From CAYVFC01 sp964450715 (GTDB lineage: Bacteria > Myxococcota_A > Polyangia > Polyangiales > JAFGIB01), in the NCBI GenBank assembly GCA_964450715.1, contig CAYVFC010000012.1, forward strand, positions 1 to 64,000: 64,000 nucleotides of DNA. Reading direction: 5' to 3'. The position numbers and the translations under genes were made by a program. The notes below the pieces were generated by a model that worked only from the letters and a program-made list of their open reading frames with translations, searched no databases and had not been told where the DNA came from. Of this stretch, positions 26,682 to 41,907 are shown piece by piece (within the stretch, counting starts at the first letter, position 1; each line of letters begins with the position of its first letter).

Positions 26682-27425
26682 ATGAAGCTAACCTCAAACA
26701 AGATCTTCGTGCTGCTGGCCCTGGCGGCCGTCGCCGTCTGGAGCGCCTACTTCGCGCTGGAATCGATGATGGCCCAGGACCAGGAGGCGGCCTCCCCGGA
26801 GCTCGCGGACGCCGAGGGTTGGGCCGACCAGGTGCAGGACGAGAACGAGCCGGAGCCGGAGGTGCCGTCCGAGCCAGAGGTGCCGTCCGAGCCCGAGGTA
26901 CCGTCCGAGCCGATTGCGCAGCCCGGCCTCGGGTCGCTGGCCCCGCCCGAGCCGCCTCCGGCAAAGCGACCGACCGCGACCGAGGTACGGGAGATGGCTC
27001 GGCCGTCTGAGAGCGAGCCGGCCGAGGCCGCGCAGCCGAGCGCCGAGGAGCAGGTGGAACAGCTGAAGGCCTTCGCGGAAAACGTGGAGGCGATGAAGAA
27101 GCGTTTTGCCAGGCTGCAGGAGCGCTTCGACGGTGAAGAGCGCGACCCGTCCTGGGCCCGTGGCAAGGAGAAGCGCGTGAGCGACGTCTTCCAAGAGGCG
27201 GGGCAGAAGAAGTTGCTGGTCTCGGTGGAGTGCCGAGCGACGCTCTGCCGGCTGGAAACGCGGGTGAGAAACCCGGCCGAGTTCCGCGCCCTATGGGAGA
27301 TGCCGGAACTGCGCGAGGAGCTTTCCGAAGAATCGCTGGTATTGCCGCGGGAAAACGAGAAAGAGCGAACCCTGGTCAGCTACTTCGCCAAGCACGGGTA
27401 CACGCTGGAGCGGCTGGCGAGGTAG
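26682..27425 (+). CDS. membrane-anchored periplasmic protein with EPEVPS repeats
   Basis: 247 aa with an N-terminal anchor helix (residues 8-26, FVLLALAAVAVWSAYFAL). An acidic Pro-rich linker contains three tandem EPEVPS units encoded by three 18-base DNA repeats (26853-26906). A coiled-coil-like helix EEQVEQLKAFAENVEAMKKRF follows. The C-terminal domain has VECRATLCRLE, a C-x-x-x-x-C pattern widespread in secreted myxobacterial proteins of unknown function. It is convergent with the glycosyltransferase gene, 13 bases apart. No function is assigned. Confidence 0.75.
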   Translation: MKLTSNKIFVLLALAAVAVWSAYFALESMMAQDQEAASPELADAEGWADQVQDENEPEPEVPSEPEVPSEPEVPSEPIAQPGLGSLAPPEPPPAKRPTATEVREMARPSESEPAEAAQPSAEEQVEQLKAFAENVEAMKKRFARLQERFDGEERDPSWARGKEKRVSDVFQEAGQKKLLVSVECRATLCRLETRVRNPAEFRALWEMPELREELSEESLVLPRENEKERTLVSYFAKHGYTLERLAR

Positions 27426-27438
27426 CGACCGGTTTTTT

Positions 27439-29127
27439 TTACCGCCCAGGCCGGCGTTCGCGCCGCACGTAGCCGGCCAGCTTTTCGTCGAAGACGTAGT
27501 CCCGCTGAAAGCGCGGGTGATCGAGCAGCTGCTGCGAGGCGGGCAGCATGTGCTCGCTCCTGGTCCCGACCAGAATGAAATCCGGCCTGCGGGAGAGCAC
27601 ATGGTCAGCGTCCGTTTTCTGGTGGCCCGGCAACAGGAGCAGTCCCTCCCTCTTGAGCCTGACCCGGCTGCGGGAGATCACCGGATCCACGATCCCGACC
27701 GCGTCCACGATGGGAAACCGCGAGTAGTACCCAAACATGCCGATCGATACGCTGGCCACCAGGCACCGGTCCGGGCAGCGGCGGGCGATGCTCCGGGTGT
27801 AATGGCTGGCGGACCACTGCATGAGCCGGTAGATGTTGCGGCTCTCCAGCAGCGCCCGCGCGCGGGAGATCCCGATGGTATAGGCCGAGGCGCCGCGCGA
27901 CTCGATCTGCCGGTCGAGCCAGCGGTCGACCATGGGCTGCAGCGTGACAGCGCCGAGCAGCAGCACCGCCAGCGCGATCCCGGCCGGCCGCACCGCCCGC
28001 CCCCGGATGGCCGCGAACAGCGCGGCGGGGATGGCGAGGGCGGCCATGGCGATGCTCGCACCGGTTCCGAGCAGAAAGAACAGCGCCGTTGCCGCGAGGC
28101 AAGCGGCCGAGATAACGCCGAGCGCGAGATGCATTTCGAAGGCGGCGGCGCAACCCAGCAGCCCGAGGGCGATGAGCGCGGGTAGAACCGGCAGCAAGAA
28201 ACGCCACTGATTGAACGCGTCCCCGCCGATACAGACGACATAGAGACAAAAGCTCAGCACCAGCGCCACCCCAGGGCGGGCGAGCCGGTAGCGGCACACG
28301 GCCGGTGCTGCGGTCACCGCCAGGATGGCCGGCCCGCTCAGCAGCCATCCTAGCAAGTAGACGGCGCCGGACAGCAGCGGCAGCCCCCCGGCCTTGGCGT
28401 AGAAGGTGTTGGGGAGCCAGGCGCCGTAGTAAAGCAGGCGGAAAAGCGTGAGCGCGGCCATCAGGCCCGCGAAGAGCAGCACCGGGCGGAGCGCCGCCCG
28501 CAAGCTCTCGCGATCGCGGTGCAGATGAAAAGCGTAGAGCAATGCGGCGGCCAACGCTCCCTCGGGCCGGGTCAGGGCGGCCACCGCTACAGCCACTGTC
28601 ATCCAGCCGGCCCGGCGGCGCGCCTCGGCCGCCAGCGCCGCGGCCAGCGCGGCCGTGAACAGCGGAGTCTCCAGACCGGAGGAGGACCAGATCGCGAACG
28701 AGGGCGAGAGGTATAAAAGCAAAGGGGCGAAGCCGGCCAGCCAGACCCGGACCTGCGGAAGAACCGCGCGGGCGTAAGCGAAGGCGAAAAAGAGCGCGCC
28801 CAGACCGCTGGCCAGCGAGAGCAGGTGGGAAGCGTCCTCCGCTTTCAGCCCCAGGGCCAGCCCCGCGGAGATCAGCAGCGTCCACAGCAGATTGGTGTAC
28901 CCCTCCACCCGCTCGCCCGGGTTGTAGACCAGGCCCTGGCCCTGCACCAGGTTGCGGGCGTAGCGATAGCTGATGAAGGCGTCGTCGGCCTGCGGCGGCA
29001 CCGTCCGCATATCCCAGGCAAACCAGGCGAGCGACGCGACCAGCAGCGCCCGGGGGAGCCAGACCGAAACCCGCCGCCAGAGGACGCCCGCGGCCGACCC
29101 GCGCTTCACCGCTCCGGTCCCGTCCAT
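27439..29127 (-). CDS. GT-C fold integral membrane glycosyltransferase
   Basis: A 562-aa polytopic protein with about 11 transmembrane helices. The first periplasmic loop carries the GT-C hallmark QADDAFISYRYARNLVQGQG (residues about 44-63) followed by VEGYTNLLWTLL, a pattern shared by bacterial lipid-linked mannosyl/arabinosyl-type transferases. These enzymes use polyprenyl-phosphate sugars on the outer face of the inner membrane. A soluble tail of about 130 residues ends the protein. It lies downstream of the sulfatase-family gene on the same strand, 24 bases apart, so a joint role in surface glycan or glycolipid modification is plausible. Confidence 0.85.
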   Translation of the reverse strand: MDGTGAVKRGSAAGVLWRRVSVWLPRALLVASLAWFAWDMRTVPPQADDAFISYRYARNLVQGQGLVYNPGERVEGYTNLLWTLLISAGLALGLKAEDASHLLSLASGLGALFFAFAYARAVLPQVRVWLAGFAPLLLYLSPSFAIWSSSGLETPLFTAALAAALAAEARRRAGWMTVAVAVAALTRPEGALAAALLYAFHLHRDRESLRAALRPVLLFAGLMAALTLFRLLYYGAWLPNTFYAKAGGLPLLSGAVYLLGWLLSGPAILAVTAAPAVCRYRLARPGVALVLSFCLYVVCIGGDAFNQWRFLLPVLPALIALGLLGCAAAFEMHLALGVISAACLAATALFFLLGTGASIAMAALAIPAALFAAIRGRAVRPAGIALAVLLLGAVTLQPMVDRWLDRQIESRGASAYTIGISRARALLESRNIYRLMQWSASHYTRSIARRCPDRCLVASVSIGMFGYYSRFPIVDAVGIVDPVISRSRVRLKREGLLLLPGHQKTDADHVLSRRPDFILVGTRSEHMLPASQQLLDHPRFQRDYVFDEKLAGYVRRERRPGR

Positions 29128-29151
29128 CGTTCCGATTGTAACAGGGGGGGG

Positions 29152-31593
29152 TTAGTGGAAATACCCCAGGTTCTTGAGCTGCTTTCGCAGCTCGTCATCC
29201 ATTTCCACCTTCTCCTGCTCCACTTTGCGCTTCTGCTTGCCCGCGCTCCCCCGCGAGCTCCAGCGCGCCTTGTCCGCGCAGCCCTGAAACTGGCCGAGCA
29301 GCGCCCGCAGGTAGGCCAGGGTGATGGGTCTCTTCTTCTTCAGGTTGCTCTGGCAACCCGGATCGTCGTCCGTATCGTAGAGATAGGTATTGATCGGTCC
29401 GCGCATGAGAAGCTTCCACTTCCCGCTCCACACCGCCTGCCGATCCCCCTGGTGTGAAGAGAAGCCGGCTTGCAGCGCGGGCTGCTGTCGTCCCAGGGCC
29501 GCGGACAGCACCGACTTGCCCTCCAGGTAGTCGGGCGGCTCGAGCCCCATAGCGTCGAAGGTGGTGGGCACCATGCAGCTGTGGTCGTGGTTTTCGGCGA
29601 TGCGCACCTTCCCGGAAATGGTCCCCTTCCAGATGAGCAGGAAGGGTACGTGGATGAGCTCCTGGTGGATCTGGTGGCCGTGGCCGACGCTGCCGTGGTC
29701 CCAGAACTCCTCGCCGTGGTCGGATACCGCCATGATCAGCGTATCCTCCATCAGCCCCAGGGCGTTCAGCCGTTCCAGGAACTTGCCCAAATACTTGTCG
29801 TGGTAGCTGATCTCCCCATCGTACAGGGCGAGGATGCGCTCCTTGTCGCGCCCGGTGGGGTTGAACTTGCCCTTCTTGATGTCCTCCAGGTGGTAAGCCG
29901 TCTTCCGCGGCTGCACCGGCCCGTGGTAGGGCTCCTTGTCGTACAGTTCCAGGAAGGCATCGGGCGGGGCGTAAGGCACGTGCGGATCGATGGTGTGGAT
30001 GTAGGCGTAAAACCGCTTGTCTTTCACCTTTTCTATCCACTCGATCGCGTCTTTGAACACATACTCGGCGTCGGTCTTCTTGCCCTCGCGGATGTAGTTC
30101 GTGTAGCGGTCCCAGCCCCGCTCGAAGCCGAACTTGCCGGAGACGTAGCCGTTGGCGATGAAGGCGCCGGTGCTCACCGAGCGCTCTGCCATCTCCTCGG
30201 AAATCATCTTGACCTTGGCGGGCAGCTTGGCGCCCTCGGTCTGGATCTTGTGCGTGTCCGGATAGAGGCCGGTCAGCATGGTGGCGCAGGAGGGCTTGGT
30301 CCAGTCTTCCACCGCGCTAAAGCGCTCGAATAGCGCCCCCCTCTCGGCCAGCTGGTTGAAGGCCGGGCTGAGCACCCGGGTCTTGCCATTGAAGGGCGCG
30401 CAGTGGTCCGCGCGCAGGGTGTCGATCATGATCACGATCGTGTTCTTGGCCCTGGCGGCCGGCTCCACCACCGGCGCGGGCGAGGGCTCGACGTACAGCG
30501 CGGGCGAGAGCAGTGCCAGCCGCGCTCGGCTATCGGTGGAAGATGACACCCGCAGATCGAGCCGGACCACCTCGCCCGCCAGCGCTTTCATATCGACGCC
30601 GACCGGCGAGAAGGTGCCGGCCTGCGCGCCCGCCACCGTGCGGGACAGCAGTTTCGCCGGCTCCCGTCCGTCCGCCACGCCTTCGACCTGCAGGGTCAGG
30701 TCGGGGACGCTCTTTTCGCTCTTGTCCGGCACGATTCCGATCCGGAAACCGAGTAACGGTCCGGGCTCCGGTACCTGCAGCAGGTAGCTCAGCCGGGCGC
30801 CCCCGGGCAGCACCAGAGCGGATACCTTTTGCTCGCCCGATCCGATCTCCGCGGTGATGGCTGCCTGTCCCGCCGTCGTACCGCTGCCGGCCGCCACCGC
30901 TCCCGCATCCGCCTCGGCCGCCGCCCCGGGCAGGATCTCGATGCTATCTACCCCGGCCGCTACCCTCTCGTCGCCCTCGCGGCTGGTGCGGTCCCAGCGC
31001 AAAAGCATGTAGTTCTCGCCCGCCCGGATCCGCTCCGCGGGCACCTCCGCCGTGTAAACTTCCCAGTCGGCGCGGTTCAGGTTCACCTTCTGCACGGGCT
31101 TGTCGTTGACGTAGAGCGAGAAGAAGCGAGCGCCGAAGCGCCTCGCCCGGAAACGGATCAGCAGGTCTTCGCTTCTCTCCCAGGGGAAGTAGACCCGGGC
31201 GCTGTCGCCGACCGCGTGGGTGTACAGCACCCCGTCCCGCTGCCGGTTTCGCCCCCAGCCCGTGCGCCATCCACCCAGAGTATACTTGTAGTAGTCGCTG
31301 GTGCCGAAATCGATCCGCAGGCCCGTGCCCCATAGATGGGCGAAGCTCAGATTCTCCAGCAAGTCGTAAGAAAGGAACTTTCCCTCCCAGGGGATGACCT
31401 CCGCCGGAGCCTTCTTCTTCTGCTCTTTCTCCTCGCCCAGCAGCACCTTGAGGATCGGCTTGTCCGCCTCGGCGCTCGGGGTTCCGCTGTTGGCCTTTTC
31501 TCCCCCGCAAGAAGCCAGCAACGAGACCATGGGCCCGGACAGAACCGGGGTGATGGCCAGCAACCTGAGCAGCTTTCTACGTTCCTCGTCCAC
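29152..31593 (-). CDS. sulfatase / alkaline-phosphatase superfamily lipoprotein with Thr at the nucleophile position
   Basis: 813 aa. The N-terminus ERRKLLRLLAITP...SLLASC combines a twin-arginine-like motif with a lipobox. Residues about 30-380 are beta-rich with CBM-like segments. The C-terminal half is a sulfatase fold: IVIMIDTLRADH (metal-binding Asp), then WTKPSCATMLTGLYPDTHK and HTIDPHVPYAPP, with SDHGEEFWDH near the end. True sulfatases carry C/S-x-P-x-R. Here the residue is Thr432 and the Arg is replaced by Cys, so formylglycine formation is unlikely and a Thr nucleophile, as in phosphoethanolamine or phosphoglycerol transferases, is a reasonable alternative. It lies upstream of the GT-C gene. 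Confidence 0.85.
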   Translation of the reverse strand: MDEERRKLLRLLAITPVLSGPMVSLLASCGGEKANSGTPSAEADKPILKVLLGEEKEQKKKAPAEVIPWEGKFLSYDLLENLSFAHLWGTGLRIDFGTSDYYKYTLGGWRTGWGRNRQRDGVLYTHAVGDSARVYFPWERSEDLLIRFRARRFGARFFSLYVNDKPVQKVNLNRADWEVYTAEVPAERIRAGENYMLLRWDRTSREGDERVAAGVDSIEILPGAAAEADAGAVAAGSGTTAGQAAITAEIGSGEQKVSALVLPGGARLSYLLQVPEPGPLLGFRIGIVPDKSEKSVPDLTLQVEGVADGREPAKLLSRTVAGAQAGTFSPVGVDMKALAGEVVRLDLRVSSSTDSRARLALLSPALYVEPSPAPVVEPAARAKNTIVIMIDTLRADHCAPFNGKTRVLSPAFNQLAERGALFERFSAVEDWTKPSCATMLTGLYPDTHKIQTEGAKLPAKVKMISEEMAERSVSTGAFIANGYVSGKFGFERGWDRYTNYIREGKKTDAEYVFKDAIEWIEKVKDKRFYAYIHTIDPHVPYAPPDAFLELYDKEPYHGPVQPRKTAYHLEDIKKGKFNPTGRDKERILALYDGEISYHDKYLGKFLERLNALGLMEDTLIMAVSDHGEEFWDHGSVGHGHQIHQELIHVPFLLIWKGTISGKVRIAENHDHSCMVPTTFDAMGLEPPDYLEGKSVLSAALGRQQPALQAGFSSHQGDRQAVWSGKWKLLMRGPINTYLYDTDDDPGCQSNLKKKRPITLAYLRALLGQFQGCADKARWSSRGSAGKQKRKVEQEKVEMDDELRKQLKNLGYFH

Positions 31594-32006
31594 CTTGCTC
31601 TCGCTTTCCGAGCCGGCCGGGTCGTCGGGCCGCCGGGGAGACCTCCGGGCGATCTCCGATTCCGTCCGTATGAATACGACAGCGGCTGCTCGACCTCAAC
31701 CGCCGCCGTTCGACACACGCTGGCATACATGGCGTCTGGCCGGCAAAAAATCAAGCTCGCTGGCGGCCTTTTCCGGTGCCCGTGCACGCTTACCGTGTCC
31801 CTGCCATAGCCTCTATCGGGATCCGGGCGTCGCGCGATCGGAGGATACGGGTCAAGTACTGGTTGCCCGCGCGGCGGGAAAGGTGTAGCAAGTAGGCCCG
31901 GTTGAAGCAGGGCGCCGCGACCATGCCGCCGGGAAGCCGCGCCGCGGGAACGGACCGGCGGATAAGGACGGCGCGCGGGTCGCGCGGCGCCGGAGCACGA
32001 GCCGGA
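31594..32006. other. divergent intergenic region upstream of carA
   Basis: 413 bases between the sulfatase-family gene and carA. Both promoters should lie here. No pyrimidine attenuator, PyrR site, riboswitch or small gene was recognised. The open frame of carA runs 35 codons into this region but lacks homology there. Confidence 0.4.
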
Positions 32007-33146
32007 ATGCATCATCGCAAGAAGTCCGTACTGGCGCTGGAAGACGGATCAATTTACAGGGGGTATTCTTTCTCGGCGGAAGGCCTGGCCGGCGGCGAGG
32101 TGGTCTTCAACACCAGCATGACCGGTTACCAGGAGATCCTCACCGATCCCTCCTACCGCGGGCAGATCATCACCATGACCTACCCGCTGATCGGAAACAC
32201 CGGGATCAACCCCCAGGACGTGGAGTCCTCGCGGGTACAGGTGGCTGGATTTATCGTCAAGGAGCTCTCGGGCATCCCTAGCAACTGGCGCAACAGCGGG
32301 GATCTGGAGAGCTACCTCGCCGCGCAGGGCGTGCCGGGGCTGTACGGCATCGACACCCGGGCGCTGGTGCGCAAGCTGCGCAGCGGCGGAGTGCTGCGCG
32401 GGGTCATCTCCTCGGGCGCAGAGAGCGAGCAAGAGCTGGTGCAGCGGGCGCGGGAGGTCCCGGGCTTCGAGTCGCGCGACCTGGTCGGAGAGGTGACGGC
32501 CAAAGAGCCCTATCTCTGGGAGCAGGGCGAGCTGCACGTCCCGCCCCCCGAGGGCACCGCACCGATACCGCCCGAGCGCTCGGTGGTGGTCTACGACTTC
32601 GGGGTCAAGCACAACATCCTGCGCATGTTGGTAAGCCGTGGCTGCCGGGTGCAGGTGGTACCGGCCCGCACGCCGGCGGCAGAGGTGCTGGGCCGAAAGC
32701 CAGATGGCGTGCTGCTCTCCAACGGCCCGGGCGACCCGGCGGCGGTTCCCTATGCGGCCGAGATCGCGCGCGAGCTGCTGGGAAAGGTACCGGTCATGGG
32801 CATCTGCCTGGGCCACCAGATCCTGGCGCTGGCCCTGGGCGGGCAGACCTTCAAGCTCAAGTTCGGGCACCGGGGCGGCAATCAGCCGGTGATGGACCGG
32901 GCTACGGGCAAGGTCGAGATCACCTCGCAGAACCACGGCTACGCCGTGAACATGGAGTCGCTGTCGGGCAAGCCGGTCACCGTCTCGCACGTCAACCTCA
33001 ACGACCAGACCGTAGAGGGGATGTGGTCCCAGCAGCTCGATTTCTTCTCCGTCCAGTACCATCCCGAGGCCTCGCCCGGCCCGCACGACGCGGCCTACCT
33101 GTTCACGCGTTTCCTCGACCGACTCGGGGCCGGAGGTCGCGGCTGA
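32007..33146 (+). CDS. carA: carbamoyl-phosphate synthase small (glutaminase) subunit
   Basis: Hydrolyses glutamine and passes ammonia to CarB for carbamoyl phosphate, the precursor of arginine and pyrimidines. 379 aa from the ATG at 32007 (MHHRKKSVLALEDGSIYRG), the normal CarA start. The N-terminal domain contains NTSMTGYQEILTDPSY; the class I glutaminase domain has nucleophile Cys in VMGICLGHQ and the His-Glu pair in VQYHPEASPGP. carB begins 3 bases after the stop, so the two are translated together. The ribosome site is weak (GAGCCGGA). Confidence 0.97.
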   Translation: MHHRKKSVLALEDGSIYRGYSFSAEGLAGGEVVFNTSMTGYQEILTDPSYRGQIITMTYPLIGNTGINPQDVESSRVQVAGFIVKELSGIPSNWRNSGDLESYLAAQGVPGLYGIDTRALVRKLRSGGVLRGVISSGAESEQELVQRAREVPGFESRDLVGEVTAKEPYLWEQGELHVPPPEGTAPIPPERSVVVYDFGVKHNILRMLVSRGCRVQVVPARTPAAEVLGRKPDGVLLSNGPGDPAAVPYAAEIARELLGKVPVMGICLGHQILALALGGQTFKLKFGHRGGNQPVMDRATGKVEITSQNHGYAVNMESLSGKPVTVSHVNLNDQTVEGMWSQQLDFFSVQYHPEASPGPHDAAYLFTRFLDRLGAGGRG

Positions 33147-33149
33147 GCC

Positions 33150-36455
<3,306 letters not shown>

Positions 36456-36508
36456 CGAACGGATCGCGACGGCTTCCGAGCCCGCGCGACAGAAAACCAG
36501 GGGAAGAT

Positions 36509-39709
<3,201 letters not shown>

Positions 39710-39729
39710 CCGTCGTCCGAGGAGTCGTG

Positions 39730-41304
39730 ATGAGCAAGCAGACCGGTCCCGAGCACCGCGCCCGTTTGGAGCTGGAGGTTCTGCACAAGATATCCCGCGC
39801 TATGGTGCAGCAGCAGGACGTGACCGGGCTGTTGGGAGACGTTCTGGCCATCATGGAAAGGGAGATGGGGCTGCTGCGGGGCACGCTCACCCTGCGCCGC
39901 CCGGACAGCGACATCTTCGTCATCGAGGCCTCGCGCGGGCTGAGCGGCGAGGAGCGGCGGCGCGGGCAGTACGCTCTGGGCGAGGGGGTGACGGGAGCGG
40001 TGGCCAAGAGCGGAAAACCGGCCATGGTCACCGACCTGTACCGCGACCCGCGCTTCCTCAACCGCACCAAGACCCGCCGTAAATCCTCGGTGGCCTTTCT
40101 CTGCGCGCCCATCATCCACAACCGGCGAGTGATCGGCACCATCAGCATCGACCGGCCGGCGGCGGACCAGGCCGAGCTCGAACGCGATCTCATGTTCCTG
40201 CAGCTGCTCGGCGACGTGCTGGCCGAGGGGGTGGCCGCCAAGCAGGCGCAGATCGAGGAGCGCGAGAGCCTGATGGCGGAGAACCGGCGGCTCAGGCGCC
40301 GGCTGGACATCCAGTTCCATCCCGACAACATCGTGGGCAACTGCTCGAGCATGCGGCTGGTCTACGAGCAGATGGCGCAGGTGGCCGGCAGCAACGCCAA
40401 CGTGCTCATCCGCGGCGAATCGGGCACCGGCAAGGAGCTGGTAGCCAACGCCATCCATCACCGCAGCCCGCGCAAGCCGCGGCCCTTCATCAGCGTCAAC
40501 TGCGCGGCGCTGCCCGAGACGCTGATCGAGAGCGAGCTGTTCGGCCACGAGAAGGGGGCTTTCACCGGCGCCTCGCAGCAGCGCAAGGGGCGCTTCGAGC
40601 AGGCCGACACCGGCACCCTGTTCCTGGACGAGATCGGCGACGTCTCGCCCGCGGTGCAGGTACGGCTGCTGCGCGTGCTGCAGGAGCGGACCTTCGAACG
40701 GGTAGGGGGGGAGAAAACCGTCAAGGTCGACGTCCGCATCATCGCCGCCACCGGCACCAACCTGGAGGAGGCGGTCAAGAGCGGGCGTTTTCGTGAGGAT
40801 CTCTACTACCGGCTCAACGTCTTTCCCATCCACCTGCCGCCGTTGCGCGAGCGCCGGCCCGACATCATGCTGCTTTCGGACCACTTCATCCAGCGCTACA
40901 ACCAGGACTACGGCAAGAACGTACGGCGCATCTCCACCGCGGCCATCAACATGATGATGTCCTACCACTGGCCGGGAAACGTACGGGAGCTGGAGAACTG
41001 CATCGAGCGCTCGGTGCTGATGAGCACCGACGACGTCATCCACGGCTACAACCTGCCGCCGTCGCTGCAGAGCAGCGAGCATACCAATACGGCGCTGCTG
41101 CCGGCCGAGGGCGCCAGCCTCAATGACCTGATCGAGTCCTACGAGCGAGAGGTGATCATCGACGCCCTGAAGAAGAACCGGGGCAATGCCGCTGCCGCTT
41201 CCCGGCTGCTCAGGACCACGGAGCGAATCATCAACTACCGCATCAAGAAGCTGGGCATCGATCCGCGCCAGTATCGCTGGATGAGCGAGGAGACGGAGGG
41301 TTGA
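39730..41304 (+). CDS. sigma54-dependent transcriptional activator with GAF sensor domain (NifA-type architecture)
   Basis: 524 aa from the ATG at 39730, which has CGAGGAG upstream; a GTG immediately precedes it. Residues about 18-165 form a GAF domain (GEGVTGAVAKSGKPAMVTDL..., CAPIIHNRRVIGTISIDR). The AAA+ domain carries Walker A GESGTGKE, the sigma54-contacting loop GAFTGA (in GHEKGAFTGAS), Walker B GTLFLDEIGD and the R-finger region. A Fis-type helix-turn-helix closes the protein (NRGNAAAASRLLRTTERIINYRIKKLGI). The layout and the HTH resemble NifA, but no nitrogen-fixation genes lie here. It begins 20 bases after the second carB-like gene. Target promoters are unknown. Confidence 0.93.
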   Translation: MSKQTGPEHRARLELEVLHKISRAMVQQQDVTGLLGDVLAIMEREMGLLRGTLTLRRPDSDIFVIEASRGLSGEERRRGQYALGEGVTGAVAKSGKPAMVTDLYRDPRFLNRTKTRRKSSVAFLCAPIIHNRRVIGTISIDRPAADQAELERDLMFLQLLGDVLAEGVAAKQAQIEERESLMAENRRLRRRLDIQFHPDNIVGNCSSMRLVYEQMAQVAGSNANVLIRGESGTGKELVANAIHHRSPRKPRPFISVNCAALPETLIESELFGHEKGAFTGASQQRKGRFEQADTGTLFLDEIGDVSPAVQVRLLRVLQERTFERVGGEKTVKVDVRIIAATGTNLEEAVKSGRFREDLYYRLNVFPIHLPPLRERRPDIMLLSDHFIQRYNQDYGKNVRRISTAAINMMMSYHWPGNVRELENCIERSVLMSTDDVIHGYNLPPSLQSSEHTNTALLPAEGASLNDLIESYEREVIIDALKKNRGNAAAASRLLRTTERIINYRIKKLGIDPRQYRWMSEETEG

Positions 41305-41336
41305 AAAGCGCCCCACTTTGCTAGTATGAGCGCCTG

Positions 41337-41891
41337 ATGGGGCGCTACCGGGCGCGCGATCTGCTGTCGGTACCGGGGCTGCTGAGCCTGTCGCGGCTGC
41401 CGCTGGCCGCCCTGTTTCCGGCGGTGGTGGACCACCCGCTGGCGGCCATCTCCGTGCTGGCGGTCACCGGGCTGACCGACGTGGCGGACGGCTGGTACGC
41501 GCGCCGCTTCGGCCGGGCCACGCCCACCGGCGCGGTGGTCGATCCGCTCACCGACAAGCTCTTCGTGGGAACGGTGGCGGTGACCTTCCTGCTGACCGGG
41601 CGTTTCGATCTTCTACAGCTGCTGCTGCTCACCACGCGCGAGATCGGCGAGCTGCCGCTGCTCGGCTGGTGGACGGTGAGCCGCTCCCAGCGCCGCCGGC
41701 GCGCCGCCCGGCCCCGCCCCAACCTGCCCGGCAAGCTCGCCACCACCCTGCAGTTCATCACCATCGTATCCGTGCTATTGAGATACCGGTACAGCGACCT
41801 GTTGCTGATCGCGACCGCCATGACCGGTTCGTGGGCGGCCGCCCTGTACTGGATCCGCCACCTGTCCGCCGCTCGCGCCGAGACGGCATGA
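41337..41891 (+). CDS. CDP-alcohol phosphatidyltransferase family membrane enzyme
   Basis: 184 aa with five or six membrane helices. The CDP-OH-P signature is complete: DVADGWYARRFGRATPTG continuing AVVDPLTDK, i.e. D-x2-D-G-x2-A-R-x8-G-x3-D-x3-D, which binds metal and the CDP headgroup. The family makes phosphatidylglycerophosphate, phosphatidylinositol-phosphate or similar lipids; the acceptor alcohol cannot be told from sequence. It starts 32 bases after the sigma54 activator and ends 16 bases before the fatty acid-CoA ligase, so a lipid-related sub-operon is likely. Confidence 0.9.
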   Translation: MGRYRARDLLSVPGLLSLSRLPLAALFPAVVDHPLAAISVLAVTGLTDVADGWYARRFGRATPTGAVVDPLTDKLFVGTVAVTFLLTGRFDLLQLLLLTTREIGELPLLGWWTVSRSQRRRRAARPRPNLPGKLATTLQFITIVSVLLRYRYSDLLLIATAMTGSWAAALYWIRHLSAARAETA

Positions 41892-41907
41892 CCAGAAGGA
41901 GCCGCGC

